From the NCBI GenBank assembly GCA_937899835.1, contig CALCCE010000284.1, forward strand, positions 1-50,129: 50,129 bases of DNA. Reading direction: 5' to 3'. Positions 42,627 to 49,809 of this stretch are shown piece after piece. A program made the position numbers and the translations under genes. Each line of letters opens with the position of its first letter. Positions within the stretch are counted from its first letter, which is position 1. This DNA comes from an uncultured Flavobacteriales bacterium (lineage in GTDB: Bacteria > Bacteroidota > Bacteroidia > Flavobacteriales_G > Salibacteraceae). Under the pieces are notes generated by a model. It did not search any database. It was not told the origin of the DNA and saw nothing but the letters and a program-made list of their open reading frames with translations.

Positions 42627-43115
42627 ATGCACCAAACACACGTAAGTACCCATGGCGGTATCACCGTCATCAGCTCCGAAATTGAAATTAAAGCAAGAAA
42701 GAACAAAGTATGGGAGGTGCTGCGCGACATTGGCGGAATTGCCCAATTTCACCCTTTGGTGAAAGCATCCAAAACCCTATCACACACCGCTTCTGGCTTA
42801 GGCGCCAGGCGCTACTGTGCCTTATTGCCCATGGGCTCCATGGAAGAAGAGGTAATTGCGTGGCACGAGGGCCAATCTTTTGTGATGGAGGTAGTTGGCG
42901 GCCAACTGCTTCCGCCTCATAAGTTCATGAAAGGGCACATCGAATTAAGCGACAACTACGATTCCACCAAGGTGCGGTTCTCCTTTTCCTACCAATTAAA
43001 ATATGGTGTATTGGGCCGTTGGATGAATGCCTTGTTGATCCAACCTCAATTCAAAAAAGCACCACCACAATACGTTCAAGGGTTGAAAGCCTATGTGGAG
43101 AACACCGCTCATTGA
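42627..43115 (+). CDS. SRPBCC (START-like) family protein
   Basis: A 162-residue SRPBCC protein: ISSEIEIKARKNKVWEVLRDIGGIAQFHPLVKASKTLSH is the first strand-helix-strand; GLGARRYCALLPMGSMEEEVIAWHEGQSFVMEV the central sheet; and the C-terminal helix is GVLGRWMNALLIQPQFKKAPPQYVQGLKAYVEN. No membrane anchor, unlike its counterpart at 2143-2715. It resembles proteins that hold hydrophobic molecules, and the ligand is unknown. The last 7 nt overlap the end of the convergent ECF42 sigma gene, which places both operons in one locus. Confidence 0.88.
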   Translation: MHQTHVSTHGGITVISSEIEIKARKNKVWEVLRDIGGIAQFHPLVKASKTLSHTASGLGARRYCALLPMGSMEEEVIAWHEGQSFVMEVVGGQLLPPHKFMKGHIELSDNYDSTKVRFSFSYQLKYGVLGRWMNALLIQPQFKKAPPQYVQGLKAYVENTAH

Positions 43116-44335
43116 TCCATCTTTTGAGCAATCAATTGCTTCTCCTGGTCGGATTTGGACAGTTGGAAGGCTTGTTGGAAATAGGGCTGCGCTTTGGAAG
43201 ACAAGCCCAATTCTACGTAGCATACGCCTATGGCGGTATGATAGTGTACATGCTGCTGAAGTGCCGGCTCCTTTTTCAACTGGAGCAAATCCATCAGAGC
43301 TTCCTCCCGGTTGATTCCATAAAACCTGGCGATGGCCTTGTTCAGCGAAAGCAAGGGGCTGGGCTGTAGTTTTTCCAAAATTTGATATTGTCGGTAGATA
43401 GCGGCCCAATTGGTAGTGGCAAAATCCTGAGCCAGGCAATGTTCGGCAGCAATGCCCGCTTGTAAATGATAAGGGCTTACCTCCTCGGATTGTATGGCTT
43501 CACTCAAGTATTCCATCCCCTCCCCGATCAGGCCCTGATCCCAAAGCGCCCGATTTTGATCGGAAAGCAAAACCAAAGTGCCCGCCTCGTCTACGCGGCT
43601 TTCGAAGCGGGCCACGTTGAGCAACATCAACGCGAGCAGCGCTTTGGCCCTGGTTACCTCCGAATATAGTCGCACGATTTCTTTGGTCAACCGAATGGCT
43701 TCAAAACACAAATCCATGCGAATGACTTTTTCGTGGTGAGCCGAATAATACCCTTCATTAAAAAGTAAATAAAGGGTGGTAAAAACGGCATCCAAACGTG
43801 CATTCAAGGCTTCTTCTGGCGGAAGATCGAAAGTCACCTCGCCTGCTCTAAACTTTTGTTTGGCCCGGTACAAACGCTTGTTTACGGTAGCTTCGTTGGT
43901 GAGCAAAGCGTGGGCAATCTCACCGATGCTGAGGCCACAAAGTATTTTTAGCGCTAAGGCAATTTGCGAAGCCACCGGCAAGGAGGGGTGACAGCAGGTA
44001 AAAACCATGCGCAGCGTGCTGTCTTCCTCCAGGGACTCGTTTTCGAAAAGCGTACCGATTTCAACGTTGGGGAGCACTTTGGTTTCGAAGGTTTGGTGGC
44101 GCCTCAAAAAATTGATGGTTTTCTTTTTGGCCACGTCCATCAGCCACCCTTCAGGATTATCAGGAATGGCATGAACGCTCCATTTTTCCATGGCTTCCAC
44201 CAAGGTTTCCTGTAAAATGTCTTCGGCAATTTCTACTTCTCTCAAGCCGAAATACCGCACCAGGATGGCCAGCATTTTGGCATAACTGTACCGAAAGAAG
44301 TGTTCGGCCAATTGCTCCTTCGAAGCTTCAGTCAT
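43109..44335 (-). CDS. ECF42-type RNA polymerase sigma factor with C-terminal TPR-like extension (locus 2)
   Basis: 408 residues from ATG 44335 (a TTG in frame two codons upstream is less likely). Region 2 includes AEDILQETLVEAMEKW and GWLMDVAKKKTINFLRRHQ; region 4 includes ILCGLSIGEIAHALLTNEATVNKRLYRAKQKFR; then DUF6596 with FNEGYYSAHHEKVIRMDLCFEAIRL and TPR-like helices to the end. Same architecture as the factor at 21-1256. It is the last gene of a five-gene minus-strand operon. Its ATG overlaps the stop of the YCII gene by 8 nt (ATGACTGA), so sigma synthesis is coupled to that of its DGPF partner. Confidence 0.93.
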   Translation of the reverse strand: MTEASKEQLAEHFFRYSYAKMLAILVRYFGLREVEIAEDILQETLVEAMEKWSVHAIPDNPEGWLMDVAKKKTINFLRRHQTFETKVLPNVEIGTLFENESLEEDSTLRMVFTCCHPSLPVASQIALALKILCGLSIGEIAHALLTNEATVNKRLYRAKQKFRAGEVTFDLPPEEALNARLDAVFTTLYLLFNEGYYSAHHEKVIRMDLCFEAIRLTKEIVRLYSEVTRAKALLALMLLNVARFESRVDEAGTLVLLSDQNRALWDQGLIGEGMEYLSEAIQSEEVSPYHLQAGIAAEHCLAQDFATTNWAAIYRQYQILEKLQPSPLLSLNKAIARFYGINREEALMDLLQLKKEPALQQHVHYHTAIGVCYVELGLSSKAQPYFQQAFQLSKSDQEKQLIAQKMDQ

Positions 44336-44657
44336 CGGCAACCATGGGTCTTACAAAAATCTCAAAATACTGCAACAGCGGAGATGCGTTGGCCATGGCG
44401 GTAGCGTGCGCCAAATCCCGGGCCTTTAAAATGATAAATCCGGCAATGATTTCCTTGGCTTCTAAAAATGGACCATCTGTCACAATGGAGTCTTTCGCTT
44501 GAATGTGGGCTCCTTCCCTTTCCAGGCGGTTGTCGTCCACATAATAAGCACTAATGGTGTCCACCCAAGCACGGTACTCCTCTATCCTTTTTTGCAGTTG
44601 CTCAGGCGAATAGTCCAAGGCTTTTTTCCCTTTCAACAAGAGTAAATAGTGATTCAT
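44328..44657 (-). CDS. YCII/DGPF-domain protein
   Basis: A 109-residue DGPF protein with an intact signature (IVTDGPFLEAKEIIAGFIILKARDLAHATAMANASPL) and a typical YFEIFVRPM end strand. The N-terminus MNHYLLLLKGKKALDYSPEQLQKRIEEYRAWVDTI matches the family. It overlaps the DUF2461 stop by ATGA (44654-44657) and the sigma start by 8 nt. This is the canonical ECF42 partner; the catalytic role of DGPF proteins is unsettled. Confidence 0.92.
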   Translation of the reverse strand: MNHYLLLLKGKKALDYSPEQLQKRIEEYRAWVDTISAYYVDDNRLEREGAHIQAKDSIVTDGPFLEAKEIIAGFIILKARDLAHATAMANASPLLQYFEIFVRPMVADD

Positions 44658-45313
44658 GTCAACGCCTTTTTAAGAAATTGATTCAGTGGATAAATCGCCT
44701 TGAAGTGCTCCATGAGCACCGTATTGAGTTGATCGGAGTTAAGGTAAGGAGCCAAATCGAATTGGCGCATGGCATAAAATTGCTTGTTGGCAATGAGCTT
44801 GGTTTTTTCCAAAACAGGCTGTAGGTCCTTATCGATCCGTTTGGCACGATTGCCCTTCAATTCACCGAAGTGGTGCACAAAGGGCGCGGCAGAAACAATG
44901 CTTACAAACCCCTGCGTATCGTCTGCAATGGCCTGCCGGATGCGTTTCAAATCCGCTCCGCTTAGGTTCATCAATCCACCTCCGGCGTGAACGCGGTGTG
45001 CCCCAATGCCCAAATAAAAGCCCGGCAATTTGGATTTTTTGCCTCCGGGAGCAAAACTGGCCTTCATCAGAAGGTTGTAGGGTGTTTTGTCTTTCGAAAA
45101 GCGGACATCCCGGTTGATTCGAAACAGGGCATCTTTGGGGTTGGGAGCGATGGCAGCTTCCAATGCTGTAAGTTCTGAAATTAAAGAAGCTACCAAATCC
45201 GTGAAAGGCAATTTTACTTCCTTTTCGTAGGTGGCTTTGTTTGCATGAAACCACGCTTTATGGTTGTTCTGTTCCAGGCCTTCAAAAAAGGCCACATAGG
45301 GTGCTGCAATCAT
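44654..45313 (-). CDS. DUF2461 family protein
   Basis: A 219-residue member of DUF2461 (TIGR02453): FFEGLEQNNHKAWFHANKATYEKEVKLPFTDLVASLISEL opens the domain. DALFRINRDVRFSKDKTPYNLLMKASFAPGGKKSKLPGFYLGIGAHRVHAGGGL is the core with the RDxRFSKDKTPY motif. Function unknown; found in bacteria and fungi. Both ends overlap neighbours by 4 nt (ATGA at 44654-44657 and 45310-45313), so it is translated as part of the DGPF operon. Confidence 0.92.
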   Translation of the reverse strand: MIAAPYVAFFEGLEQNNHKAWFHANKATYEKEVKLPFTDLVASLISELTALEAAIAPNPKDALFRINRDVRFSKDKTPYNLLMKASFAPGGKKSKLPGFYLGIGAHRVHAGGGLMNLSGADLKRIRQAIADDTQGFVSIVSAAPFVHHFGELKGNRAKRIDKDLQPVLEKTKLIANKQFYAMRQFDLAPYLNSDQLNTVLMEHFKAIYPLNQFLKKALT

Positions 45314-45648
45314 CCTTCGGTGGTTAATGTTTGAAGTGCTTTTTCAGCCAGCGGTTCCCACTGATCCTGGTGGGTGTAGGGCACCTCGAACCAGCCGTAC
45401 AATGGCGCCCTTTTGGTAAAAGGGTTAAACACCCGAATTTCGAAATCTTGCGTTTCCGGATCAAACTGCTTTCCGAGTTTGAACACCATTTTTTGCTTTC
45501 TTGAAAAGAAGGCAAACACTTTGCCTTCGTAGGTAATGGCCTCAGAGCTCATCATTTTTCCGGGCGCTACCAGCGGTACTTTTTCACAGAATTCCGTGCG
45601 GATTTCCAGGAAACGTTCCCGTTCAGCTTGCTTGATCACATCCTTCAT
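45310..45648 (-). CDS. TfoX/YjbR-like small protein
   Basis: A 112-residue protein resembling the YjbR/TfoX-N superfamily: MMSSEAITYEGKVFAFFSRKQKMVFKLGKQFDPE, then VPYTHQDQWEPLAEKALQTL, the usual closing helix. Enzymatic activity is not expected. It starts 1 nt after the stop of the upstream YCII gene and its stop overlaps the next start. Confidence 0.75.
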   Translation of the reverse strand: MKDVIKQAERERFLEIRTEFCEKVPLVAPGKMMSSEAITYEGKVFAFFSRKQKMVFKLGKQFDPETQDFEIRVFNPFTKRAPLYGWFEVPYTHQDQWEPLAEKALQTLTTEG

Positions 45649-45649
45649 A

Positions 45650-45979
45650 TCACATCGATTTTAAAGGATGAACGATCACCCGACCTCCGTTTTGGAGGAT
45701 GGGGTTGTGCTGGCACAACTTAGCCGCTTCGTCAATATCCTTTGCCTGAATGACCATTACTCCCCCTAATTTATTCTTTTGCGTCAAAAATGCCCCTTGG
45801 TCATCGATCGACTCTTGGGTGACTTGCCGACCGGTGGCATTCTCCACCAGCAAACCAGACTTAAAGTGCTGGCCCGCGTTCAGCACGTCCATAAATTTTC
45901 CATACGCTTCGTAATGGGCGCTCATTTCGCTGGGATACTCAGGCGCTCCGCCAAAAAAGAGGATGACAAATTCTTCCAT
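45650..45979 (-). CDS. YCII-like protein, DGPF motif altered
   Basis: 109 residues from ATG 45979 (MEEFVILFFGGAPEYPSEMSAHYEAYGKF). It aligns with YCII proteins through the N-terminal strand, VTQESIDDQGAFLTQKNKLGGVMVIQAKDIDEAAKLCQHNPIL and the VIVHPL end. The signature loop reads DDQGAF in place of TDGPF. The frame is open upstream, but the domain and the promoter spacing favour 45979. It heads the five-gene ECF42 locus-2 operon. Confidence 0.85.
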   Translation of the reverse strand: MEEFVILFFGGAPEYPSEMSAHYEAYGKFMDVLNAGQHFKSGLLVENATGRQVTQESIDDQGAFLTQKNKLGGVMVIQAKDIDEAAKLCQHNPILQNGGRVIVHPLKSM

Positions 45980-46025
45980 GGTTCTTTGTTGTTTGGTAAA
46001 ACAATACGTGTTTATAGCAATGTCA

Positions 46026-46048
46026 AACGGGCAACAAAAAATAGGACA
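46026..46048 (-). promoter_or_regulatory. Putative ECF42-dependent promoter, locus-2 DGPF operon
   Basis: On the minus strand TGTCC (46048-46044), 14 nt, then CGTT (46029-46026) continuing as CGTTTGA. It lies 47 nt upstream of the YCII start. Spacing and both boxes agree with the sites at 2756-2778 and 41989-42011. Confidence 0.6.
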
Positions 46049-46160
46049 GGCTTTGCTTGAGCTTTTTAGAACTCCTGGTAATCTCCTGGTTTTGATCCTT
46101 GTAAATACCTTTGTTTTCCAAGCGAAATCGACACGGTAAAGCCCTGACGACTTTTCAATC

Positions 46161-46664
46161 ATGAACCACTATAAATCCATCGCCCTACTCGTTCTGCTTT
46201 GGGGTATTGCAAGTGGCCTGGGGCTGAAATACAGCATCCCCATGATGAAATCGATCAACGACACGGACTTGATGGTTTTGTCTGCAACCATACCGGTCAT
46301 GTTCTTTCCCGGTACCCTGGTTTTTGCCTGGAAACGCCCTATTTGGTGGGTAGTCGTGGTACAGCTGCTCATTTCCTTAGTGGCGGCCGTCATTTCCGGT
46401 TATTTCATCGATACGGTACTCAGAAATCTGCTTTTGGGCGTATTATCTTCCCTCATTTTATTTGTGGCTTCCCGGTTAGCGAAGAATCTCAAAGCGCAAC
46501 TCATTCTTTCGTTTGGCCTGGCTTTTCTATTCTTTACGGCAGCCAACATTTATGGCCACCAATTGAATGCAAGCGGATTAGGGGTGTTGGCAAAAGTGAT
46601 TGTTTCCATGGGGCTGAGTTTTGGGGTGTGCCTTTGGGGAATGATGCGGTGGATGCGGTGGTAG
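46161..46664 (+). CDS. Hypothetical integral membrane protein
   Basis: A 167-residue protein with about five membrane segments (SIALLVLLWGIASGLGLKY, LMVLSATIPVMFFPGTLVFAW, PIWWVVVVQLLISLVAAVISGYFI, LLLGVLSSLILFVASRLA, LILSFGLAFLFFTAANIYG, LAKVIVSMGLSFGVCLWGMMRW). No family recognised. It is divergent from the ECF42 locus-2 operon; the 181-bp gap holds that operon's promoter. Confidence 0.75.
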   Translation: MNHYKSIALLVLLWGIASGLGLKYSIPMMKSINDTDLMVLSATIPVMFFPGTLVFAWKRPIWWVVVVQLLISLVAAVISGYFIDTVLRNLLLGVLSSLILFVASRLAKNLKAQLILSFGLAFLFFTAANIYGHQLNASGLGVLAKVIVSMGLSFGVCLWGMMRWMRW

Positions 46665-46709
46665 CATACCCTTTCAAAGGTCTACCTTCCCTAAGGCAGT
46701 TAGTCCGGC

Positions 46710-47201
46710 TCAAGCATCCATTTTTTTACCTATAACCGTCATCGTCCAACGGTTGTGTTCCGCATCGGGTAATTCGTCGGGATGATCAAAAGCAAAGTAG
46801 ACGCCATTGGGCAACTTCAACTCGATGTACCCTGCCTTAAAAGTAGTTTTAGTGTAATCGCACTTCAATTGATTGAGTGCTTCCATGGTGCTCAACAGGG
46901 GGAGACTTCCACTGGCGTTTGATAAAATCCACCAATTGGAGATGGTGATGCTTTTGCCACCATCAATGTCTGGAACGTAATCAGTGAAAATGCCACTCAA
47001 GTTATGGTCATCATCAAAGTGTAACTCAATGTTGCCGTATCTCCAGGTGCTTGAGGAAGCTATCGTTTCGCCATTCAACCATTCTTCAGGTGGCAACCCA
47101 TGGTGTAGGAGTTCCTGTTTGGATTCTCCGAGTCGAAGAAAACCAAATTTTCCGGTTCGTATAAAATCTAGAAAATCTACTTCCATGTTAGTTGTACTCA
47201 T
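46710..47201 (-). CDS. Hypothetical soluble protein
   Basis: A 163-residue beta-rich protein: FGFLRLGESKQELLHHGLPPEEWLNG, then STWRYGNIELHFDDDHNLSGIFTDY, then AGYIELKLPNGVYFAFDHP. The pattern of a short helix-loop followed by WRYGNIELHF recurs in small bacterial hypothetical proteins, some linked to toxin immunity, but no toxin is adjacent and I make no functional call. Confidence 0.65.
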   Translation of the reverse strand: MSTTNMEVDFLDFIRTGKFGFLRLGESKQELLHHGLPPEEWLNGETIASSSTWRYGNIELHFDDDHNLSGIFTDYVPDIDGGKSITISNWWILSNASGSLPLLSTMEALNQLKCDYTKTTFKAGYIELKLPNGVYFAFDHPDELPDAEHNRWTMTVIGKKMDA

Positions 47202-47287
47202 GCCTCTTTATTTCTGAGTCAACAGGATTAAATGTGGCCGTTTTCAGTTGTAGACCAGCCTCAAATTTGTTAGGCCACACTTCCTGC

Positions 47288-47899
47288 TTATTCCTTTTTA
47301 ATTGTCCCAAAGTGCCTTTTGTTCATGGCCTTTATATAGAACTCGATGGGCGGTAAACCCGCTGTGGCTCTTCTGGTGTTCAATTGATCGGGCGCTATCA
47401 CTGGCTTGGGAGTATATGAAGTAGAATCTTCGTTAAGGGTCAACTGGGTACCGTAAATCTGCGGTTGCCCTTGGTTCACTTTAATTCTATCGATCAAGTA
47501 AGCGTAGTCTTGGAATGATGCATTACCATTTTCAGCGGCCACTTTCATCTTTTCGAGTACTGCCAGTTGAAAGTCAACATGCTGGTCCTGGTGCTGAACC
47601 AGCATCCAAAAGTGGTGTGAACCTGCTTTGCCAGCAAGGTCATACCCAACGAATCCATACTGATCAAAAATGGCTTTCAGTTGAATGCCGTGAAGACTAT
47701 CCGTTTTTCTCATTTGGCTGTTGGCCTGGTCGATGCTAATGGTGTCACTTTGCCCATTCCGAATGGCACGTACGATTCCTCTACACTGCTGATCAGCCGT
47801 TACCATAGCGTCCAACCGGTGGATGAGGTTGGAGTCCAATTGAGCGCTTAGACCAATGGATATCATCAATAGTAGACAAAGTGAAATGATAGGCTTCAT
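47288..47899 (-). CDS. Exported DUF6624-like protein
   Basis: A 203-residue protein with a signal peptide (MKPIISLCLLLMISIGLSAQ). The core YGFVGYDLAGKAGSHHFWMLVQHQDQHVDFQLAVLEKMKVAAENGNASFQDYAYLIDRIKVNQGQPQIYGTQLTL carries the histidine-rich helix and the NQGQPQIYGTQ motif of DUF6624. Function unknown. It stands alone; a cysteine pair is not present. Confidence 0.82.
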   Translation of the reverse strand: MKPIISLCLLLMISIGLSAQLDSNLIHRLDAMVTADQQCRGIVRAIRNGQSDTISIDQANSQMRKTDSLHGIQLKAIFDQYGFVGYDLAGKAGSHHFWMLVQHQDQHVDFQLAVLEKMKVAAENGNASFQDYAYLIDRIKVNQGQPQIYGTQLTLNEDSTSYTPKPVIAPDQLNTRRATAGLPPIEFYIKAMNKRHFGTIKKE

Positions 47900-48321
47900 A
47901 AACTTGGGGTCAACCGTTAAATAACATGATAAGTCTATTTTTCGAATTGCCCAAGCTTCAGTATCGAACGTTGTAGAACGTTTTCACTTTCGTATAACAC
48001 AAAATATCAATAGGATTTTATAGATGGTTGAATCGTTTAGCATACAATGGCGCAAAAATTCAAAACATAGGAGTAAACCAATCGAACTACCCTCCTAAGA
48101 ACAGTCCAATTTTCGAAGTGATTAAAGCGCTTGCAGTAATTCCAAACGCATCAAGAGCAACTCCATTTCCAGCGCAGTATCAAGCAAGGGCCTTACCCGA
48201 TATTCGAATAGGCCCTTGCAAATGGTTTTATTTCTTATGAGGTAGTGAACGCTGGTGCTTTGGGATAGGTCCTACACTTTACAGCATAACCTAAGCTGAT
48301 AAAATTACGGGAAAATACAGC
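47900..48321 (+). other. AT-rich intergenic stretch without a supported gene
   Basis: 422 bp between the divergent-side start of the DUF6624 gene and the arsM stop. A 70-codon open frame on the plus strand has unlikely composition and no domain. The only structure I see is the nested palindrome at 48184-48219, described separately. Confidence 0.5.
48184..48219. repeat. Nested inverted repeat (possible bidirectional terminator or cruciform)
   Basis: GCAAGGGCC (48184-48192) pairs perfectly with GGCCCTTGC (48211-48219). The 18-nt loop ends in a second perfect palindrome, TATTCGAATA (48201-48210). There is no T run on the minus strand after the hairpin, so its role as the arsM terminator is uncertain. 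Confidence 0.55.
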
Positions 48322-49122
48322 TTATTTTTCTGCGTAAACGCCCAAGCTAATGATGGCATATTCACTTTCTCTAAAAGCGGCCAACTCAGCAGGAGAAACG
48401 TAGTGCAGAAAAACCTGATCGGGTACATCGATCTCCCTTTCTTTTGTAATGGTGATGTTTTTAAATCCTGCCTCAGCTATTACTTCCAGGTATTCTTGTT
48501 TTTCCATAGCCCCCGAAATACAACCTGCATACATTTCTACGGCATCTCTAATGCCTTTTGGCAAATCTCCTTTCAGCACAATATCGGACATGTTGAAGTG
48601 TCCATTTGGCTTCAGTACCCGGTAGGTTTCCTGATAGGCCTTCAACTTGCTGGGCACAAGGTTCATCACACAATTGCTCACCGTAACATCAATGGAATTT
48701 TCGGCTAAAGGCAGGGCTTCAATTTCTCCAAGCAAAAAGTCAACGTTGGTGTACCCTAACTTTTCTTTGTTTTCGTTGGCCTTGGCAACCATGGCCTCTG
48801 TCATATCAACCCCAATTACGTGCCCGCTTTCGCCAACGAGGTTTCGGGCTACAAAAACATCATTGCCCGCTCCGGAACCCAGATCTAAAACCGTATCGCC
48901 TTTCTTGATTTGGGCATCTCGGGTAGGCAACCCACAACCCAAAGCATAATCGGCTTCTTCTTCATATCCATCTACGTTTGCATAGCTTTCGCTCAAGTTC
49001 CAACTTTCATTTTTAATCTCCTGGGTGGGCGAACCACAAGCAGGACCACAGCCGCACCCTGGACCTGATTTTACTACTTCGGTGTAGGCTTTCTTTACTG
49101 CGTCTTTAATTTTTTCTGACAT
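48322..49122 (-). CDS. arsM: Arsenite methyltransferase ArsM
   Basis: A 266-residue SAM-dependent enzyme that methylates As(III) to volatile or less reactive forms. SAM motif I is DLGSGAGNDVF (80-90). The arsenic-binding cysteines expected for ArsM are present: Cys63 in ALGCGLPT, Cys151 in SNCVMNL and Cys201 in YAGCISGAM. A Cys-rich N-terminal cluster GPGCGCGPACGS (Cys23, 25, 29) adds possible thiol ligands. The end (FHYVSPAELAAF...) fits the family. It lies 73 bp downstream of a SigZ-type sigma gene, both on the minus strand, and both carry the same promoter element. Confidence 0.95.
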   Translation of the reverse strand: MSEKIKDAVKKAYTEVVKSGPGCGCGPACGSPTQEIKNESWNLSESYANVDGYEEEADYALGCGLPTRDAQIKKGDTVLDLGSGAGNDVFVARNLVGESGHVIGVDMTEAMVAKANENKEKLGYTNVDFLLGEIEALPLAENSIDVTVSNCVMNLVPSKLKAYQETYRVLKPNGHFNMSDIVLKGDLPKGIRDAVEMYAGCISGAMEKQEYLEVIAEAGFKNITITKEREIDVPDQVFLHYVSPAELAAFRESEYAIISLGVYAEK

Positions 49123-49160
49123 GGTATTTTCGCTAATAAGTAAATATCTTCTGAATTCGT

Positions 49161-49193
49161 TTAATAGACGCTGGTGGTAAGAAAAGACGCAAA
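49161..49193 (-). promoter_or_regulatory. Putative SigZ-dependent promoter of arsM
   Basis: On the minus strand TTTGCGTCTTTT (49193-49182), 11 nt, then CGTCTATTAA (49170-49161). The element at 49777-49809 before the sigma gene has the same boxes with the same spacing. CGTCTA is a typical ECF -10. The arsM start is 39 nt downstream of the -10 box. Most of this promoter lies between the two genes. Confidence 0.72.
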
Positions 49194-49195
49194 AC

Positions 49196-49753
49196 TTAAG
49201 GATTGTCTCCTAAAAAGTTTTTCGACCCGGGTTTAGGTTGACAATCCACCACTCCCCCATAAACATCGGTTGTAATTTGGCAACAGCGCAAATAGTTGGC
49301 TTTCAACATTTCGCGTCCTCTTTGTACTCGTGATTTTGCTCCGGAGTAGGAAATATCCAATTGCATGGCAAGCTCTTTTTGAGAGACATTTTTAATATCA
49401 GCCAATAGCAAGGCTTGCTTATACTTGTCTGGAATCTCCTCCATCAACGGATAAATGCATTGGGCCAATTCAGCCGTAAGGTCTTCATTTTCATCAGGTC
49501 CATCTTCTGTATCTTGAAACAGCTCATCAAAGTTATTTTTCCGAAAGTGAGAGATTATTTCGTTTCGGGTGATCTGATATATCCAGGAAACGAGTTTCGT
49601 TTTATCTCGAATGGTATCGCTCTTTGTAAAAACCTTGACAAAAACGTCTTGCACAATATCTTTGGCCAGATCCTCATTTTGCACTTTGCTCTGGACAAAA
49701 GAGGTCAAACGATCATTCATACTTGTCCAAGTTGGAAATATTTCATTCATCAT
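49196..49753 (-). CDS. SigZ-type ECF RNA polymerase sigma factor with cysteine-containing tail
   Basis: A 185-residue sigma factor. Region 2: VQNEDLAKDIVQDVFVKVFTKSDTI, LVSWIYQITRNEIISHFRK. Region 4: IPDKYKQALLLADIKNVSQKELAMQLDISYSGAKSRVQRGREMLK. The C-terminal tail NYLRCCQITTDVYGGVVDCQP carries Cys157, Cys158 and Cys171, as in SigZ relatives, and could sense thiol-reactive metal(loid)s. No anti-sigma gene is adjacent. Gene order sigma-arsM and a shared promoter point to an arsenic-response unit. Start ATG 49753; a second ATG directly follows. Confidence 0.9.
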   Translation of the reverse strand: MMNEIFPTWTSMNDRLTSFVQSKVQNEDLAKDIVQDVFVKVFTKSDTIRDKTKLVSWIYQITRNEIISHFRKNNFDELFQDTEDGPDENEDLTAELAQCIYPLMEEIPDKYKQALLLADIKNVSQKELAMQLDISYSGAKSRVQRGREMLKANYLRCCQITTDVYGGVVDCQPKPGSKNFLGDNP

Positions 49754-49776
49754 ATCTGGAATTGATTTACCTGATA

Positions 49777-49809
49777 TTTATAGACGTGCTTGATGAAAAA
49801 AGACGCAAA
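49777..49809 (-). promoter_or_regulatory. Putative autoregulatory SigZ promoter
   Basis: On the minus strand TTTGCGTCTTTT (49809-49798), 11 nt, then CGTCTATAAA (49786-49777). Identical 12-nt upstream box and spacing to the arsM site at 49161-49193. The sigma ATG is 24 nt downstream. Confidence 0.72.

Noticed and set aside
48028-48240. 70-codon plus-strand open frame between DUF6624 gene and arsM
   Set aside because: Composition is unlike neighbouring proteins, it runs through the nested palindrome, and it shows no domain.
49098-49110. TGCGTCTTT inside arsM as another SigZ box
   Set aside because: It is on the plus strand, lies in coding sequence and has no CGTCTA box at the right distance.
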